Below, in pieces: positions 1 through 9,642 of a stretch of 64,000 bases of DNA (positions are counted from its first letter, which is position 1; every line of letters starts with the position of its first letter). Source of the DNA: Variovorax sp. WS11 (GTDB taxonomy: Bacteria > Pseudomonadota > Gammaproteobacteria > Burkholderiales > Burkholderiaceae_C). The notes under the pieces are model-generated. The model did no database searches, was not told the DNA's origin, and worked only from the letters and a program-made list of their open reading frames with translations. The DNA is taken from the NCBI RefSeq assembly GCF_010499245.1, contig NZ_JAAGOW010000001.1, positions 4,092,001-4,156,000 of the forward strand, read 5' to 3'. The position numbers were made by a program, and so were the translations under genes.

Positions 1-2
1 AA

Positions 3-857
3 GGCAGCGCGACAACGCCCACCACCGGCGAGCGCCGCGCCTGGGGCCGCGTCCTTAGCACCCGCCAGAACATCCAGCAAAGCGGCACCGTCAGCCCGCA
101 AAGCGATGGCCGCCTGAGCGGCCTGCAGGCCGGCACCGACCTGTGGACCGACGCCCACTGGCGCGCCGGCGCCTACGTCGGCCAGCTCGACGGCGAGTTC
201 CAGGTCAAGGGTTTCGCCCGCGGCATCGCCAACCTGGCCGTCGGCAGCAACGACCTGCGCAGCCAGTACCTGGGCGGCTATGCCACCTATGGCATCGACA
301 ACGGCTTCTATCTCGACGCCGTGCTGCAACTGGGCCGCCACCGCTACGAGGTCAAGCCCCAGACCGCCCTGCGCACCAAGGGCAAGGCCAGCAGCCTGAG
401 TGCTTCGCTGGAGATCGGCCAGTCCTTCGCGCTTGGCGAAGGCTGGCAGATCGAGCCACAGGCGCAACTGGTGCACCAGGACGTCGAATTCGACGACGTC
501 CACCTCGCGGCCACGCGCATGCACCAGGAGAGCGACGTCAGCTGGCTCGCCCGCGTGGGCGTGCGCGTGAAGGGCGACATAAGCACGAGCGCAGGTCGGC
601 TGCAACCCTATGCGCGCGTGAACCTGTACCGTACCGGAGGTGGCGATGACGCCACGCGCTTCATCACCCCGGCTGCCATCACGACCATTGTCAGCAGCAA
701 CGGCAGCACCTCCGCCGAACTCGCCGCAGGCTTCACGCTGGGCCTGAGCGAATCGACCAGCCTCTACGGCGAGCTCGGCAAGCTGTGGGCAACAGGAGGC
801 GACACCCGCGTGAAGTCGCAGCTCAACGCCTCGGCGGGGCTGCGGGTGCGATGGTAG
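3..857 (+). CDS. Autotransporter outer-membrane beta-barrel domain protein, 5' truncated
   Basis: C-terminal part (about 284 codons) of a type V secretion autotransporter; the start lies before the window. The frame is open from base 3. The visible protein has the usual beta-domain features: a WGRV segment near the beginning, a GLQAGTDLW strand, an SQYLGGYATYGIDNGFYLDAV hairpin cut here by its many Gly and aromatic residues, alternating hydrophobic strands, and a terminal aromatic residue (LRVRW-stop), which is the signal for barrel insertion by the BAM complex. The passenger domain is not visible, so its activity cannot be stated. It lies just upstream of a mutarotase and hisF, where other histidine genes would be expected in relatives. 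Confidence 0.85.
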   Translation, partial: GSATTPTTGERRAWGRVLSTRQNIQQSGTVSPQSDGRLSGLQAGTDLWTDAHWRAGAYVGQLDGEFQVKGFARGIANLAVGSNDLRSQYLGGYATYGIDNGFYLDAVLQLGRHRYEVKPQTALRTKGKASSLSASLEIGQSFALGEGWQIEPQAQLVHQDVEFDDVHLAATRMHQESDVSWLARVGVRVKGDISTSAGRLQPYARVNLYRTGGGDDATRFITPAAITTIVSSNGSTSAELAAGFTLGLSESTSLYGELGKLWATGGDTRVKSQLNASAGLRVRW

Positions 858-946
858 GTTGAAGGCGCGCTTGACGCGCTTGACGCGCTCGATGCTGGCG
901 ACACTTCAGCATCCGTGGTGCCCCTCGGCGGTCGCACGCCAAAACC

Positions 947-958
947 TAGAATGGGGCC
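947..958 (+). promoter_or_regulatory. -10-like hexamer giving a very short leader for the mutarotase gene
   Basis: TAGAAT at 947-952 ends six bases before the ATG at 959, so transcription would begin at or next to the start codon. There is no usable Shine-Dalgarno sequence; a GGGG run lies only two bases from the ATG. No convincing -35 box is seen. Inferred from sequence only. Confidence 0.4.
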
Positions 959-1801
959 ATGTCTCTCCAAGAGCTCGATTTCCACGGCCAGCCCGCGCTG
1001 CGCCTCGCCCTGCCTGAGGGCGGCGCCTGCACCGTAGCGCTGCACGGCGCCCATGTGCTGTCCTGGACCACGGCGGATGGCACCGAGCGCCTGTACCTCA
1101 GCCCGGAAGCGCGTTTCGACGGCCAGAGCGCGATCCGCGGCGGCGTGCCCCTCTGCTGGCCCCAGTTCAACCAGCGCGGACCGCTGCCCAAGCACGGTTT
1201 CGTGCGCAACGTCGCCTGGCGAGCCGACCCGGCCGGCGCCGCCGGCAAGGCCGACACCCTGGTCCTCGCGCTGCACGACGACGAGGCCACGCGCGCGATC
1301 TGGCCGCATGCCTTCCACGCCAAGCTGGCGGTGACCCTGGCCCCGCATTCGCTGCGCATCGCGCTCACCATCGACAACACCGGCGGTGCGCCCTGGTCCT
1401 TCGCCGCCGCACTGCACAGCTACCTGCGCGTGGACGATATCGACCAGGCGACGCTCGAAGGCCTGCAGGGCGCCAACCGCTGGGACGCAGTGCGCGACGA
1501 CCGCCATGTCGACCTCGCGCCCGCGCTTCGCTTCGGCACCGAATTCGACAGCGTCTACGCGGCGCCGGCCCGCCCGCTGCACCTGGTGCAGCCTTCCGGC
1601 ACGCTCGAGATCGCGCAGAGCGCGAGCTGCACCGAAACGGTGGTCTGGAACCCCGGCCCCGAATTGAGCGCCCAGTTGGCGGACCTGCCCGACGACGGCT
1701 GGCGCCACATGCTCTGCGTCGAGGCCGCGCGCATCGACGAGCAGGTGCTGCTGGCGCCCGGCGGCAGCTGGCAAGGCTGGCAGCTGCTCACCGTCCTCTG
1801 A
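959..1801 (+). CDS. D-hexose-6-phosphate mutarotase (aldose 1-epimerase family)
   Basis: A 280-residue protein of the YeaD-type aldose 1-epimerase family, which interconverts the alpha and beta anomers of hexose 6-phosphates in the cytoplasm. The beta-sandwich family signatures are present: [18 protein letters not shown] near residue 50, [10 protein letters not shown] near residue 80 with the conserved His, VVWNPGP around residue 225 and the C-terminal CVEAAR segment that carries the catalytic Glu. Length is typical. The gene lies 23 bp upstream of hisF on the same strand, so the two could be co-transcribed, although there is no metabolic link. The start is the first ATG and has no good ribosome-binding site. 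Confidence 0.88.
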   Translation: MSLQELDFHGQPALRLALPEGGACTVALHGAHVLSWTTADGTERLYLSPEARFDGQSAIRGGVPLCWPQFNQRGPLPKHGFVRNVAWRADPAGAAGKADTLVLALHDDEATRAIWPHAFHAKLAVTLAPHSLRIALTIDNTGGAPWSFAAALHSYLRVDDIDQATLEGLQGANRWDAVRDDRHVDLAPALRFGTEFDSVYAAPARPLHLVQPSGTLEIAQSASCTETVVWNPGPELSAQLADLPDDGWRHMLCVEAARIDEQVLLAPGGSWQGWQLLTVL

Positions 1802-1824
1802 ACTCCTTCCCGAGCTGAACCCAC

Positions 1825-2604
<780 letters not shown>

Positions 2605-2621
2605 AACAAACATCCCCGACA

Positions 2622-3032
2622 ATGACCAAGATGAACTGGCTGGACGAAGTGAAGTGGGACGCGAACGGCCTGGTGCCGGTGATCGCGCAGGAACAGGGCA
2701 GCAAGGACGTGCTGATGTTCGCCTGGATGAACCGCGAGGCCCTGGAAAAGACGGCCGCGCTGGGCCGCGCCGTGTACTTCAGCCGCTCGCGCGGCAAACT
2801 CTGGTTCAAGGGCGAGGAGTCGGGCCATGTGCAGACCGTGCACCAGATCCGCATGGACTGCGACAACGACGTCCTGCTGCTCGAGGTCACGCAGACCGGC
2901 CACGAGCCCGGCATCGCCTGCCACACCGGCCGCCACAGCTGCTTCTTCAGCAAGTACGAGAACGGCCGGTGGACCGTGACCGAACCGGTCCTGAAGGACC
3001 CCGCAATGATCTACTCCGCCTCACCCCGATGA
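2622..3032 (+). CDS. hisI: Phosphoribosyl-AMP cyclohydrolase HisI
   Basis: 136-residue zinc enzyme that opens the purine ring of phosphoribosyl-AMP in histidine synthesis. Recognisable are [10 protein letters not shown] near residue 33, [10 protein letters not shown], the metal-binding [10 protein letters not shown] segment and the catalytic TGRHSCFF motif with its Cys and His. Start choice: ATG 2622 is the first in frame; a second ATG at 2631 (MNWLDEV) is equally plausible and would give 133 residues. The gene lies 17 bp after hisF, and its stop overlaps the hisE start (ATGA), so the two are translationally coupled. It is a stand-alone HisI, not fused to HisE as in enteric bacteria. Confidence 0.96.
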   Translation: MTKMNWLDEVKWDANGLVPVIAQEQGSKDVLMFAWMNREALEKTAALGRAVYFSRSRGKLWFKGEESGHVQTVHQIRMDCDNDVLLLEVTQTGHEPGIACHTGRHSCFFSKYENGRWTVTEPVLKDPAMIYSASPR

Positions 3033-3478
3033 GCACCGCACGGCCAACCGAAGGTGCTCGCACCGCAGCCGAAGGCGAAGGTCGCCTTTTGAGCACTGAC
3101 GCCCCGCAACATCCGATGGAAGACGCACTGGCCCGCCTGGCCGCCGTGATCGAGAGCCGTCTGCCCGTCCACGGCGGCGATCCCGACAAGAGCTATGTCG
3201 CGCGCCTGCTGCACCGCGGCCCCGACGCCTTCCTCAAGAAGATCGGAGAGGAGGCCACCGAGGTGGTGATGGCCGCCAAGGACGCCGACCACGGCGGCGA
3301 ACGCACGAAAATAGTGAACGAAGTGGCCGATCTCTGGTTCCACAGCATGGTGGCCCTGGCCCACTACGGCTTCTCGCCGCGCGACGTGGTCGCCGAGCTG
3401 GAGCGGCGCGCAGGCACCAGCGGCATCGAGGAAAAGGCCCTGCGCAAGGCGCAGGACCGCGAAGTTTCCAACGATTGA
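3029..3478 (+). CDS. hisE: Phosphoribosyl-ATP pyrophosphatase HisE
   Basis: 149-residue all-helical pyrophosphatase that hydrolyses phosphoribosyl-ATP to phosphoribosyl-AMP, the step before HisI. The MazG-like core begins around residue 32 ([13 protein letters not shown]). It contains [15 protein letters not shown] and [16 protein letters not shown], whose acidic residues bind Mg2+. The first 30 or so residues, rich in Thr, Ala and Glu, are an N-terminal extension compared with the usual 105-120 residues. A later ATG (MEDALARL) could therefore be the start, but the ATGA overlap with hisI favours the longer form. Confidence 0.95.
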   Translation: MSTARPTEGARTAAEGEGRLLSTDAPQHPMEDALARLAAVIESRLPVHGGDPDKSYVARLLHRGPDAFLKKIGEEATEVVMAAKDADHGGERTKIVNEVADLWFHSMVALAHYGFSPRDVVAELERRAGTSGIEEKALRKAQDREVSND

Positions 3479-3506
3479 GTCCAACGACCGAGACTGAGAG
3501 GACGCC

Positions 3507-3896
3507 ATGCCCAACGACATCGTGACCGTCGAGCCCGATTCGTCGCTCAAGACCTGGGGCTGGATCAGTTACATCCTGCATCTGGTCGTCGCCGTAGGCG
3601 CCGTGCTGCCCGGTACGCAAGCCTCCATCGCACTGCTGCTGATCGCGCTGGTCATCGACCTGGTCAAGCGCGACGATGCCGCCGGCACCTGGCAGGCCTC
3701 GCATTTCAGCTGGCGCATCCGCTCGGTGCTGTGGGCCGGCCTGGCCTACATCCTGACCTCCTGGCTCTGGCTGCTGTTGCTGCTGCCCGGCTGGATCGCC
3801 TGGGCGCTGATTTCACTGTGGTTCCTCTATCGCATCGTCAAGGGGATGGTGCGCATGAATGCGGGCCGTTCCATGGAGCCTTCGAATGTCCTCTGA
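3507..3896 (+). CDS. DUF4870-type small integral membrane protein
   Basis: 129-residue predicted inner-membrane protein with three or four hydrophobic segments: about residues 17-34 (ISYILHLVVAVGAVLP), 40-52, 75-95 (leucine- and tryptophan-rich) and 97-110. The cytoplasmic-looking loop VKRDDAAGTWQASHFSWRIRS is the hallmark of the DUF4870 family. Function is unknown in this family. A GAGG ribosome-binding site precedes the ATG. It sits between hisE and an HIT gene and overlaps the latter by 11 bp, so it belongs to the same operon. Confidence 0.75.
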   Translation: MPNDIVTVEPDSSLKTWGWISYILHLVVAVGAVLPGTQASIALLLIALVIDLVKRDDAAGTWQASHFSWRIRSVLWAGLAYILTSWLWLLLLLPGWIAWALISLWFLYRIVKGMVRMNAGRSMEPSNVL

Positions 3897-4245
3897 TCCG
3901 AACTGCATCTTCTGCAAAATCGTTGCGGGCCAGATCCCCTCGCGCAAGGTCTACGAGGACGACGAGCTGTTCGGCTTCCACGACATCGCGCCCTGGGCGC
4001 CCGTGCACTTCATGCTGGTGCCCAAGTGCCACATTCCCTCGATGGCCCAGGTCACGCCGGAAGACTCGGCGCTGCTCGGCCGAATCATGACCCTGGCCCC
4101 CAAGCTGGCCCTCGAGCAGGGCTGCCGGCCCTATCCGCAGGGCGGCTACCGAATCGTTGTGAACACGGGCGCCGAGGGCGGGCAGGAGGTTCACCATCTC
4201 CATGTCCATGTCATGGGCGGACCCCGCCCCTGGCTCAAGGGTTGA
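3886..4245 (+). CDS. HIT family hydrolase (HinT-like)
   Basis: 119-residue histidine-triad protein of the HinT branch, which hydrolyses purine nucleoside phosphoramidates and aminoacyl-AMP. The triad HHLHVHV lies at residues 103-109, with His106 the likely nucleophile. N-terminal Cys7 and Cys10 (CIFC) are typical of the zinc-containing branch. FHDIAPWAPVHFMLVPK is the conserved strand region. The ATG lies inside the end of the preceding membrane-protein gene, implying coupling. Position between hisE and tatA is a conserved neighbourhood in Burkholderiales, to my knowledge. Confidence 0.93.
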   Translation: MSSDPNCIFCKIVAGQIPSRKVYEDDELFGFHDIAPWAPVHFMLVPKCHIPSMAQVTPEDSALLGRIMTLAPKLALEQGCRPYPQGGYRIVVNTGAEGGQEVHHLHVHVMGGPRPWLKG

Positions 4246-4312
4246 TATTCCGTTCTGCGCCGGAGGCCGCCTCTCGCGCCGACTAAAATCGAACATTCTT
4301 CAGGAGTAATCC

Positions 4313-4552
4313 ATGGGTTCACTTTCCATCTGGCACTGGCTGATCGTGCTGCTCGTCGTCGTGATGATTTTCGGCACCAAGAAGCTGCGCAACATGGGCT
4401 CCGACCTGGGCGGCGCCGTCAAGGGCTTCAAGGACGGCATGAAGGACGGCTCGACGCCCGAGACGCCCGCCACCCCCAATCCCCAGGTAAGCGCCAACGC
4501 CAGCAACGCCGACAAGTCGACCATCGACGTCGAAGCGCGCCAGAAGTCCTGA
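4313..4552 (+). CDS. tatA: Sec-independent protein translocase subunit TatA
   Basis: 79-residue subunit that forms the size-variable pore of the twin-arginine translocase for folded proteins. One N-terminal transmembrane helix (residues 5-20, [14 protein letters not shown]) is followed by the [14 protein letters not shown] hinge and an amphipathic helix ([14 protein letters not shown]). The tail is short and polar. A GGAG-type ribosome-binding site precedes the ATG. First gene of tatABC; tatB starts 13 bp downstream. A TAAAAT hexamer at 4284-4289 could be its -10 box, without a clear -35. Confidence 0.97.
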   Translation: MGSLSIWHWLIVLLVVVMIFGTKKLRNMGSDLGGAVKGFKDGMKDGSTPETPATPNPQVSANASNADKSTIDVEARQKS

Positions 4553-4565
4553 GCACGCTGCCTCC

Positions 4566-5024
4566 GTGATCGACCTCGGCATCTCGAAACTGGCGTTGAT
4601 CGGCGCCGTCGCGCTGATCGTGATTGGCCCCGAAAAGCTGCCGCGGGTGGCGCGCACCGTCGGCACGCTGCTGGGCAAGGCCCAGCGCTACGTGAACGAC
4701 GTCAAGGCCGAGGTCAATCGCTCGATGGACCTCGACGAATTGCGCAAGATGAAGGACACGGTCCAGGATGCCGCCCGTGACGTCGAGCACAGCATTCAGA
4801 CCGGCGCCAGCGAGTTCGAGAAGCAGTTCTCCGAAGTCGGCCAAACCAGCTCCGAGCTGACCGAGCCGACACCGAGCTACCCCGAGTACAAGCACCCCCG
4901 CAAGAAGTGGCGCCTGAAGCAGGGCGCCATGCCGCAGTGGTACAAGGCACGCAACGGCGTCCGCACTCGGGCGCTTTCGGGCGCAGCGCGCGTGGCCCGT
5001 TACCGCCCGCACAAGATCAACTGA
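4566..5024 (+). CDS. tatB: Sec-independent protein translocase subunit TatB
   Basis: 152-residue component of the Tat substrate receptor with TatC. N-terminal transmembrane helix ([20 protein letters not shown]) leads into the conserved [13 protein letters not shown] hinge that separates TatB from TatA, then a long amphipathic helix (about residues 30-90). The C-terminal 60 residues are basic and proline-rich, a variable tail. The start is GTG at 4566, the first possible start after tatA. A Tat client, the Rieske protein PetA, is encoded 4.6 kb downstream. Confidence 0.96.
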   Translation: MIDLGISKLALIGAVALIVIGPEKLPRVARTVGTLLGKAQRYVNDVKAEVNRSMDLDELRKMKDTVQDAARDVEHSIQTGASEFEKQFSEVGQTSSELTEPTPSYPEYKHPRKKWRLKQGAMPQWYKARNGVRTRALSGAARVARYRPHKIN

Positions 5025-5088
5025 GAGCCGTCCGCTCGTTCCGGCCGCGCGCAGCGCGCCCCCCCAACTTCGCCCGCAGCGCCCCCAC

Positions 5089-5892
5089 ATGGCCGATTCC
5101 CCCGACAAGAATAAAGAAGACGAGCTGGCCGGCACCGAGCAGCCTTTCGTCGCGCACCTGATGGAGCTGCGCGACCGCCTGCTCTACTGCGTCTACGGGC
5201 TCGCGATCGCAGGCGTCCTGCTGGCGATCTGGCCCGGCCCGAGCGGCCTGATCGACCTGATCGCGGTGCCGATCCGCTCCCACATGCCGCCCGATGCCAA
5301 GCTGATCGCGGTGGGCGTGTTCTCGCCCTTCTTCGTGCCGCTGAAGGCGCTGATGATGGCGGCGGTGCTGCTGACCCTCCCCTGGCTCATGTATCAAGCC
5401 TGGATGTTCGTCGCGCCCGGCCTCTACAGCCACGAAAAGAAGTTCGCGCTGCCGCTCATCATCTTCGGCAGCTTCCTGGCCTATGCCGGCATCGCCTTCG
5501 TGCAGTTCTTCGTGCTCGACAAGATGTTCGGCTTCATCCAGAAATTCACGCCTGAGGCGGTGGCGGCCACGCCTGACATCGCGTCGTACGTCGAAGCCAT
5601 CTTGTCGCTCTATCTTGCGTTCGGCGTGGCTTTCCAGGTGCCGATCGTCGTGATGCTGCTCGTGCGCTTCGAAATGGTCACCATCGAGAAGCTGAAGAGC
5701 TTCCGCGGCTACTTCATCGTGCTGGCCTTCGTGGTGGCGGCGGTGCTCACGCCGCCCGACGTGGTCTCGCAGCTCGCGTTGGCGATCCCGATGTGTGTGC
5801 TCTATGAAGTCGGCATCGTCGCCGCGCGCTACTTCGTCAAGCACAGCAAGGCACCCGACGAAAGCGAAAGCGCCGACTCGCCGCAGCCCTGA
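5089..5892 (+). CDS. tatC: Sec-independent protein translocase subunit TatC
   Basis: 267-residue polytopic core of the Tat translocase, which binds twin-arginine signal peptides. Six transmembrane helices are discernible. Conserved sites include HLMELRDRLLY at residues 21-31 (cytoplasmic signal-peptide site), the first periplasmic loop, and LPWLMYQAWMFVAPGLYSHE with the conserved Glu of helix 3. The C-terminal tail is acidic and serine-rich (DESESADSP). Ends 10 bp from the convergent protease gene, closing the his-tat gene run. Confidence 0.97.
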   Translation: MADSPDKNKEDELAGTEQPFVAHLMELRDRLLYCVYGLAIAGVLLAIWPGPSGLIDLIAVPIRSHMPPDAKLIAVGVFSPFFVPLKALMMAAVLLTLPWLMYQAWMFVAPGLYSHEKKFALPLIIFGSFLAYAGIAFVQFFVLDKMFGFIQKFTPEAVAATPDIASYVEAILSLYLAFGVAFQVPIVVMLLVRFEMVTIEKLKSFRGYFIVLAFVVAAVLTPPDVVSQLALAIPMCVLYEVGIVAARYFVKHSKAPDESESADSPQP

Positions 5893-5902
5893 CCGGCGTC
5901 GA

Positions 5903-7060
5903 CTACTCGGTCTGCGGCGCGCGGCGCACCGGACTGCGGGGCCGAAGGCCCGGCGTGACGTCCAGCTCCATCTTGTCGCTGCCGCGTTGAAGCGCGAAGC
6001 GCGTGGCGCCGCCGGGCTTGAGCCCCGCGACCGCCGTCAGCAGCTCCTGCACGTTGCCGATCTGCTTCTCGCCGACGCCGGTGATCACGTCCCCGGGGCG
6101 GACGCCCGCCCGCGCGGCCGGGCCGTTCTGCAGCACGCCGGTGATGATCACGCCCTTGCGGGCCTTGACGCCGAAGGTCTCCGCCAGCTCCGGCGAGAGG
6201 TCGTTCGGCTCGACGCCGATCCAGCCGCGCGTGACCTTGCCCTCCTTGACGATGTCTTCCAGCACCTGCTTGGCGGTGGAGACCGGGATGGCGAAGCCGA
6301 TGCCCATGCTGCCGCCCGAGCGCGAGTAGATCGCGGTGTTGATGCCCTCGAGGTTGCCGTTCACGTCGATCAGCGCGCCGCCCGAGTTGCCGGGGTTGAT
6401 GGCGGCATCGGTCTGGATGAAGTTCTCGAAGGTGTTGATGCCCAGCTGGTTGCGCCCCAGCGCCGAGACGATGCCGCTGGTCACGGTCTGGCCGACGCCG
6501 AAGGGATTGCCGATGGCCAGCACCTGGTCGCCCACCTGCAGGTTGTCCGAGTTGCCCAGCACGACCACGGGCAGCTTGTCGAGCTCGATCTTGAGCACCG
6601 CGAGGTCGGTGTCGGGGTCGGTGCCGATCACCTTGCCGCGTGCGTGGCGGCTGTCGTTGAGCGTGACGTCGATCTCGTCGGCGCCCTCCACCACATGGTT
6701 GTTGGTGAGGATGTAGCCGTCGGCGCTCACGATCACGCCGCTGCCCAGCCCGATTTGCGGCTGGTCGCCCTGGTCGCCGAAGAAGAAGCGGAACCACGGG
6801 TCGTCGCTGCGCGGGCTGCGCCGCGCCGCCTTGCTGGTGTTGATGCTGACCACGGCCGGGGAGGCCTTCTTGGCAGCCGCGCTCAGGCTGCCGGGTGTCA
6901 TCGCCGAGGGGTTGGACGCCGGCGCCTCGATCACCGACACAACGCCGCCCAGCGATGTGGCGCGCCGGCCGATCCATTCGGGCTTGAGCGTGGCGACGAC
7001 GAAATAGGCCGCGAGCATCACGGTCACGGCTTGGGCGAACAGCAGCCAGGTGCGTTTCAT
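5903..7060 (-). CDS. HtrA/Do-type serine protease, membrane-anchored (DegS/DegQ-like)
   Basis: 385-residue periplasmic quality-control protease. An N-terminal hydrophobic segment (residues 5-24) is probably an uncleaved anchor. The trypsin-like domain carries the triad His122 (TNNHVV), Asp152 (DTDLAVL) and Ser226 (GNSGG). One PDZ domain follows at roughly residues 285-365 (GPAARAGVRPGDVI). A single PDZ plus an anchor resembles DegS, but the GS-rich activation loop is closer to DegQ-type enzymes, so I leave the symbol open. I chose ATG 7060 (MKRTWLLF) over an upstream in-frame ATG at 7126, because the extra residues would precede the anchor with a poor signal. Convergent to tatC. Confidence 0.92.
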   Translation of the reverse strand: MKRTWLLFAQAVTVMLAAYFVVATLKPEWIGRRATSLGGVVSVIEAPASNPSAMTPGSLSAAAKKASPAVVSINTSKAARRSPRSDDPWFRFFFGDQGDQPQIGLGSGVIVSADGYILTNNHVVEGADEIDVTLNDSRHARGKVIGTDPDTDLAVLKIELDKLPVVVLGNSDNLQVGDQVLAIGNPFGVGQTVTSGIVSALGRNQLGINTFENFIQTDAAINPGNSGGALIDVNGNLEGINTAIYSRSGGSMGIGFAIPVSTAKQVLEDIVKEGKVTRGWIGVEPNDLSPELAETFGVKARKGVIITGVLQNGPAARAGVRPGDVITGVGEKQIGNVQELLTAVAGLKPGGATRFALQRGSDKMELDVTPGLRPRSPVRRAPQTE

Positions 7061-7239
7061 GAAAAAGCAGGGAGGAGAAGGAGGGTTGCAGCGTTGCCGT
7101 GCAAAGCCGGCGTCGAGGAGTTGCATTGTCCCTCAAGGTCCGGGCCGTTCCGGTGCGCCTGCGCGCGGCGGGGCTATTCCGGCTCCTGTCCATCTAGGGG
7201 AAACCCTGACGATTGCGCGCCCCTGGCCGCGAGCGGGTC

Positions 7240-7251
7240 CACAATGGCGCG
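7240..7251 (+). promoter_or_regulatory. -10-like hexamer immediately before the NIF3 gene
   Basis: CACAAT at 7240-7245 ends six bases before ATG 7252, and no Shine-Dalgarno sequence is present. The arrangement matches that before the mutarotase gene and suggests a leaderless or near-leaderless transcript. The -35 region is not recognisable. Confidence 0.3.
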
Positions 7252-8028
7252 ATGAGCACCACCCGACACGAGCTGTTGCACGCCTTCGACCTGCTGCTCG
7301 CGCCCGAGCGCTTCAAGGACTACGGACCCAACGGCCTGCAGGTCGAGGGCCGCACCTCGGTGCGCAAGATCGTCTCCGGCGTGACCGCGAGCCGCGCGCT
7401 GATCGAGGCCGCCATCCATGCCGAAGCCGACGCGATCTTCGTCCACCACGGCCTGTTCTGGCGCGGCCAGGACGGCCGCGTGACCGGCTGGATGAAGCAG
7501 CGGCTGGGCCTGCTGCTCGGCGACGACGTGAGCCTGTTCGCCTACCACCTGCCGCTGGATGCCCATCCCGAGCTCGGCAACAACGCCCAGCTCGGGCTGA
7601 AGCTGGGCCTGGTCGCACACGCGGGCTCGACCGGCCGCTTCGGCGAGCAGGAGATCGGCTTCCTCGGCGCGCCCGGCAATGGCGAGAGCTTCGACCACGC
7701 CCGTGCGCTGGCCGCGCACGTGGAGCAGGCGCTGGGCAAGAAGATCACGCTGGTCGACGTGCCGAAGCCGCGGCCCATCCGCAACATCGCCTGGTGCACC
7801 GGCGGGGCGCAGGGCTACTTCGAGGCCGCGATCGCTGCCGGCGCGGACGCCTTCATCACCGGCGAGATCTCGGAGCCCCAGGCCCACTATGCGCGCGAGA
7901 TGGGCGTGGCTTTCCTGGCCTGCGGCCACCATGCGACCGAGCGCTACGGCGCGCCCGCGGTGGCAGATCATGTGGCCGCGCAGCTGGGCCTCGCGCATCA
8001 GTTCATCGACATCGACAACCCGGCGTGA
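7252..8028 (+). CDS. NIF3-like dinuclear metal centre protein (YbgI/DUF34 family)
   Basis: 258-residue member of the NIF3/YbgI family. These are hexameric proteins with a di-metal site; proposed roles include GTP cyclohydrolase I type 2-like chemistry, but the true reaction is unsettled. Signatures seen: DYGPNGLQVEG near residue 23, HHGLFW near residue 64 (metal-binding His pair), YHLPLDAHPELGNN near residue 98, the GGAQGYFEAAIAAGADAFITGE loop and the C-terminal GHHATERYG motif. Length fits bacterial orthologues lacking the inserted PII-like domain. Its stop overlaps the pdxA start (GTGA). Confidence 0.92.
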   Translation: MSTTRHELLHAFDLLLAPERFKDYGPNGLQVEGRTSVRKIVSGVTASRALIEAAIHAEADAIFVHHGLFWRGQDGRVTGWMKQRLGLLLGDDVSLFAYHLPLDAHPELGNNAQLGLKLGLVAHAGSTGRFGEQEIGFLGAPGNGESFDHARALAAHVEQALGKKITLVDVPKPRPIRNIAWCTGGAQGYFEAAIAAGADAFITGEISEPQAHYAREMGVAFLACGHHATERYGAPAVADHVAAQLGLAHQFIDIDNPA

Positions 8029-9071
8029 AGAGCCAGGCCCTCGCCATCACCCTGGGCGATCCCGCGGGCATCGGCCCCGAGATCATCGCGCGTGCCTTTC
8101 GCGACGCGCCCGAGCTCGCGCGGGGCTGCTTCGTGGCCGGCGACCTGGGGCTCGTGCGCCGGGCGGCGCAGGCGCTCGAGGCGCCGGGACGGCCCGCGCT
8201 GCCGGTCGCGCTGATCGAGGCGCCGGCCGAGGCGCTCGCCGTGCCGCCGCACTGCATTCCCGTTGTGCAGGTCGTGGCCCCACCCGGCGAGGCGATCGCG
8301 CCCGGTGCGATCAGTGCGGTCGCCGGCCGCATCGCCGGCGACTGCGTGGTCTGGGCGGCGCGCGCCGCCCTGCGCGGCGAAGTGGCGGGCATCGTGACCG
8401 CGCCGCTGCACAAGGAGGCGCTGGCGGCAGCCGGCTATCCCTTCCCCGGTCACACCGAGCTGCTGCAGGCCGAGGCCGCGGCCCACCTGGGCCGGCCGCT
8501 GGCGGACGTGCCGGTGCGCATGATGCTGGCCAACGACGAGCTGCGCACCGTGCTCGTGAGCATCCATATGTCCTTGCGTGCGGCGATCGAGGCCGTCAGC
8601 CTCGAGGGCGTGCTGCAGACACTGCGCATCACGCACGATTCGCTGTCGGCGCTGCTGGGGCGCGCGCCGAGGATCGGCGTCGCCGGCCTGAATCCGCATG
8701 CAGGGGAGGGCGGCCTGTTCGGCACGGAAGAGCGCGAGATCATCGCGCCGGCCATCGCGGCCGCGCGCGCGCAGGGCATCGACGCCGATGGACCGCATGC
8801 GCCCGACACCGTCTTCATGCGCGCCCGCGCCACCGCGCAGCGCGCCGGCGAATTCGACGTGGTCGTCGCGATGTACCACGACCAGGGCCTGATCCCCGTC
8901 AAGTACCTGGGCGTGGAGAAGGGCGTGAACGTGACGCTGGGCTTGCCGCTGGTGCGCACCAGCCCCGATCACGGCACCGCCTTCGACATCGCCGGCAGCG
9001 GGCGGGCCGACGCGTCCAGCCTGATCGAGGCGATCCGGATGGCGCGCGCGCTGGCGTTCAGGGGCGCTTGA
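8025..9071 (+). CDS. pdxA: 4-hydroxythreonine-4-phosphate dehydrogenase PdxA
   Basis: 348-residue NAD-dependent enzyme of pyridoxal phosphate synthesis that oxidises 4-phosphohydroxy-L-threonine. Typical motifs: [13 protein letters not shown] at residues 8-20, TAPLHKEAL, the three metal-ligand His regions ([29 protein letters not shown]), and the C-terminal [11 protein letters not shown]. The start is GTG at 8025 overlapping the NIF3 stop, which implies coupled translation; no ATG lies nearby. The last 14 bases overlap the end of the convergent mscL gene. Confidence 0.96.
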   Translation: MKSQALAITLGDPAGIGPEIIARAFRDAPELARGCFVAGDLGLVRRAAQALEAPGRPALPVALIEAPAEALAVPPHCIPVVQVVAPPGEAIAPGAISAVAGRIAGDCVVWAARAALRGEVAGIVTAPLHKEALAAAGYPFPGHTELLQAEAAAHLGRPLADVPVRMMLANDELRTVLVSIHMSLRAAIEAVSLEGVLQTLRITHDSLSALLGRAPRIGVAGLNPHAGEGGLFGTEEREIIAPAIAAARAQGIDADGPHAPDTVFMRARATAQRAGEFDVVVAMYHDQGLIPVKYLGVEKGVNVTLGLPLVRTSPDHGTAFDIAGSGRADASSLIEAIRMARALAFRGA

Positions 9072-9486
9072 GGCTGTCGCGGATCTCGCGCAGCAGCACG
9101 ATGTCCTCGGGCGGCGCAGCCGGCGCGGGTGCTTCCTCCTGCGTCCTGCGCAGTTTGTTGATCTGCTTGACCATCATGAAGATGATGAAGGCGAGGATCA
9201 CGAAGTTGACCACGATGGTGATGAAGTTGCCGTAGGCCAGCACCGGCACGCCGGCCTTCTTGAGGTCTGCCAGGTTGTTTGCCACGTTCGGCGGTATCGT
9301 GCCCAGCACCACATAGAGGTTCGAGAAGTCGAGCCTGCCGAACACCAGGCCCACGATCGGCATGATGATGTCGGCGACGATCGAGTCGACGATCTTGCCG
9401 AAAGCGGCGCCGATGATCACGCCGACTGCCAGGTCGACCACGTTGCCCTTGACGGCGAACTCGCGAAATTCCTTAAGAAAACTCAT
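9058..9486 (-). CDS. mscL: Large-conductance mechanosensitive channel MscL
   Basis: 142-residue channel that opens under membrane tension during hypo-osmotic shock. N-terminal amphipathic helix ([32 protein letters not shown]) continues into TM1. A periplasmic loop follows, then TM2 ([20 protein letters not shown]) and the C-terminal charged bundle ([10 protein letters not shown]...LLREIRDSL). ATG 9486 is chosen because the protein then begins at the conserved [10 protein letters not shown]; an upstream in-frame ATG would add 22 unrelated residues. The 3' end overlaps pdxA by 14 bp on the other strand. Confidence 0.97.
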   Translation of the reverse strand: MSFLKEFREFAVKGNVVDLAVGVIIGAAFGKIVDSIVADIIMPIVGLVFGRLDFSNLYVVLGTIPPNVANNLADLKKAGVPVLAYGNFITIVVNFVILAFIIFMMVKQINKLRRTQEEAPAPAAPPEDIVLLREIRDSLKRP

Positions 9487-9566
9487 GAGGCCTACCTCGC
9501 GTGCTTGTTGTTGGTCCGGGTCAGTATAGAGGGGCGCGTGGCTCGCGGCCACGCCTCGCGCTCGCG

Positions 9567-9596
9567 TTGAATCGGCTTGTGACGCTCCGCTACAAT
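9567..9596 (+). promoter_or_regulatory. Sigma70-type promoter of petABC
   Basis: TTGAAT at 9567-9572 and TACAAT at 9591-9596 are separated by 18 bp, a fair match to the housekeeping consensus. Transcription would begin near 9603 and give a leader of about 40 bases containing GAGGA at 9633-9637, well placed for the petA ATG at 9643. No operator is evident. Confidence 0.6.
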
Positions 9597-9642
9597 CGCC
9601 GGCTGACCCCCAAGCCCCCAGCGAAGAAGATTGAGGACCCCC

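Noticed and set aside
9484-9552. N-terminal extension of MscL from an upstream in-frame ATG
   Set aside because: The added 22 residues are polar and unrelated to the family; [10 protein letters not shown] is the standard start.
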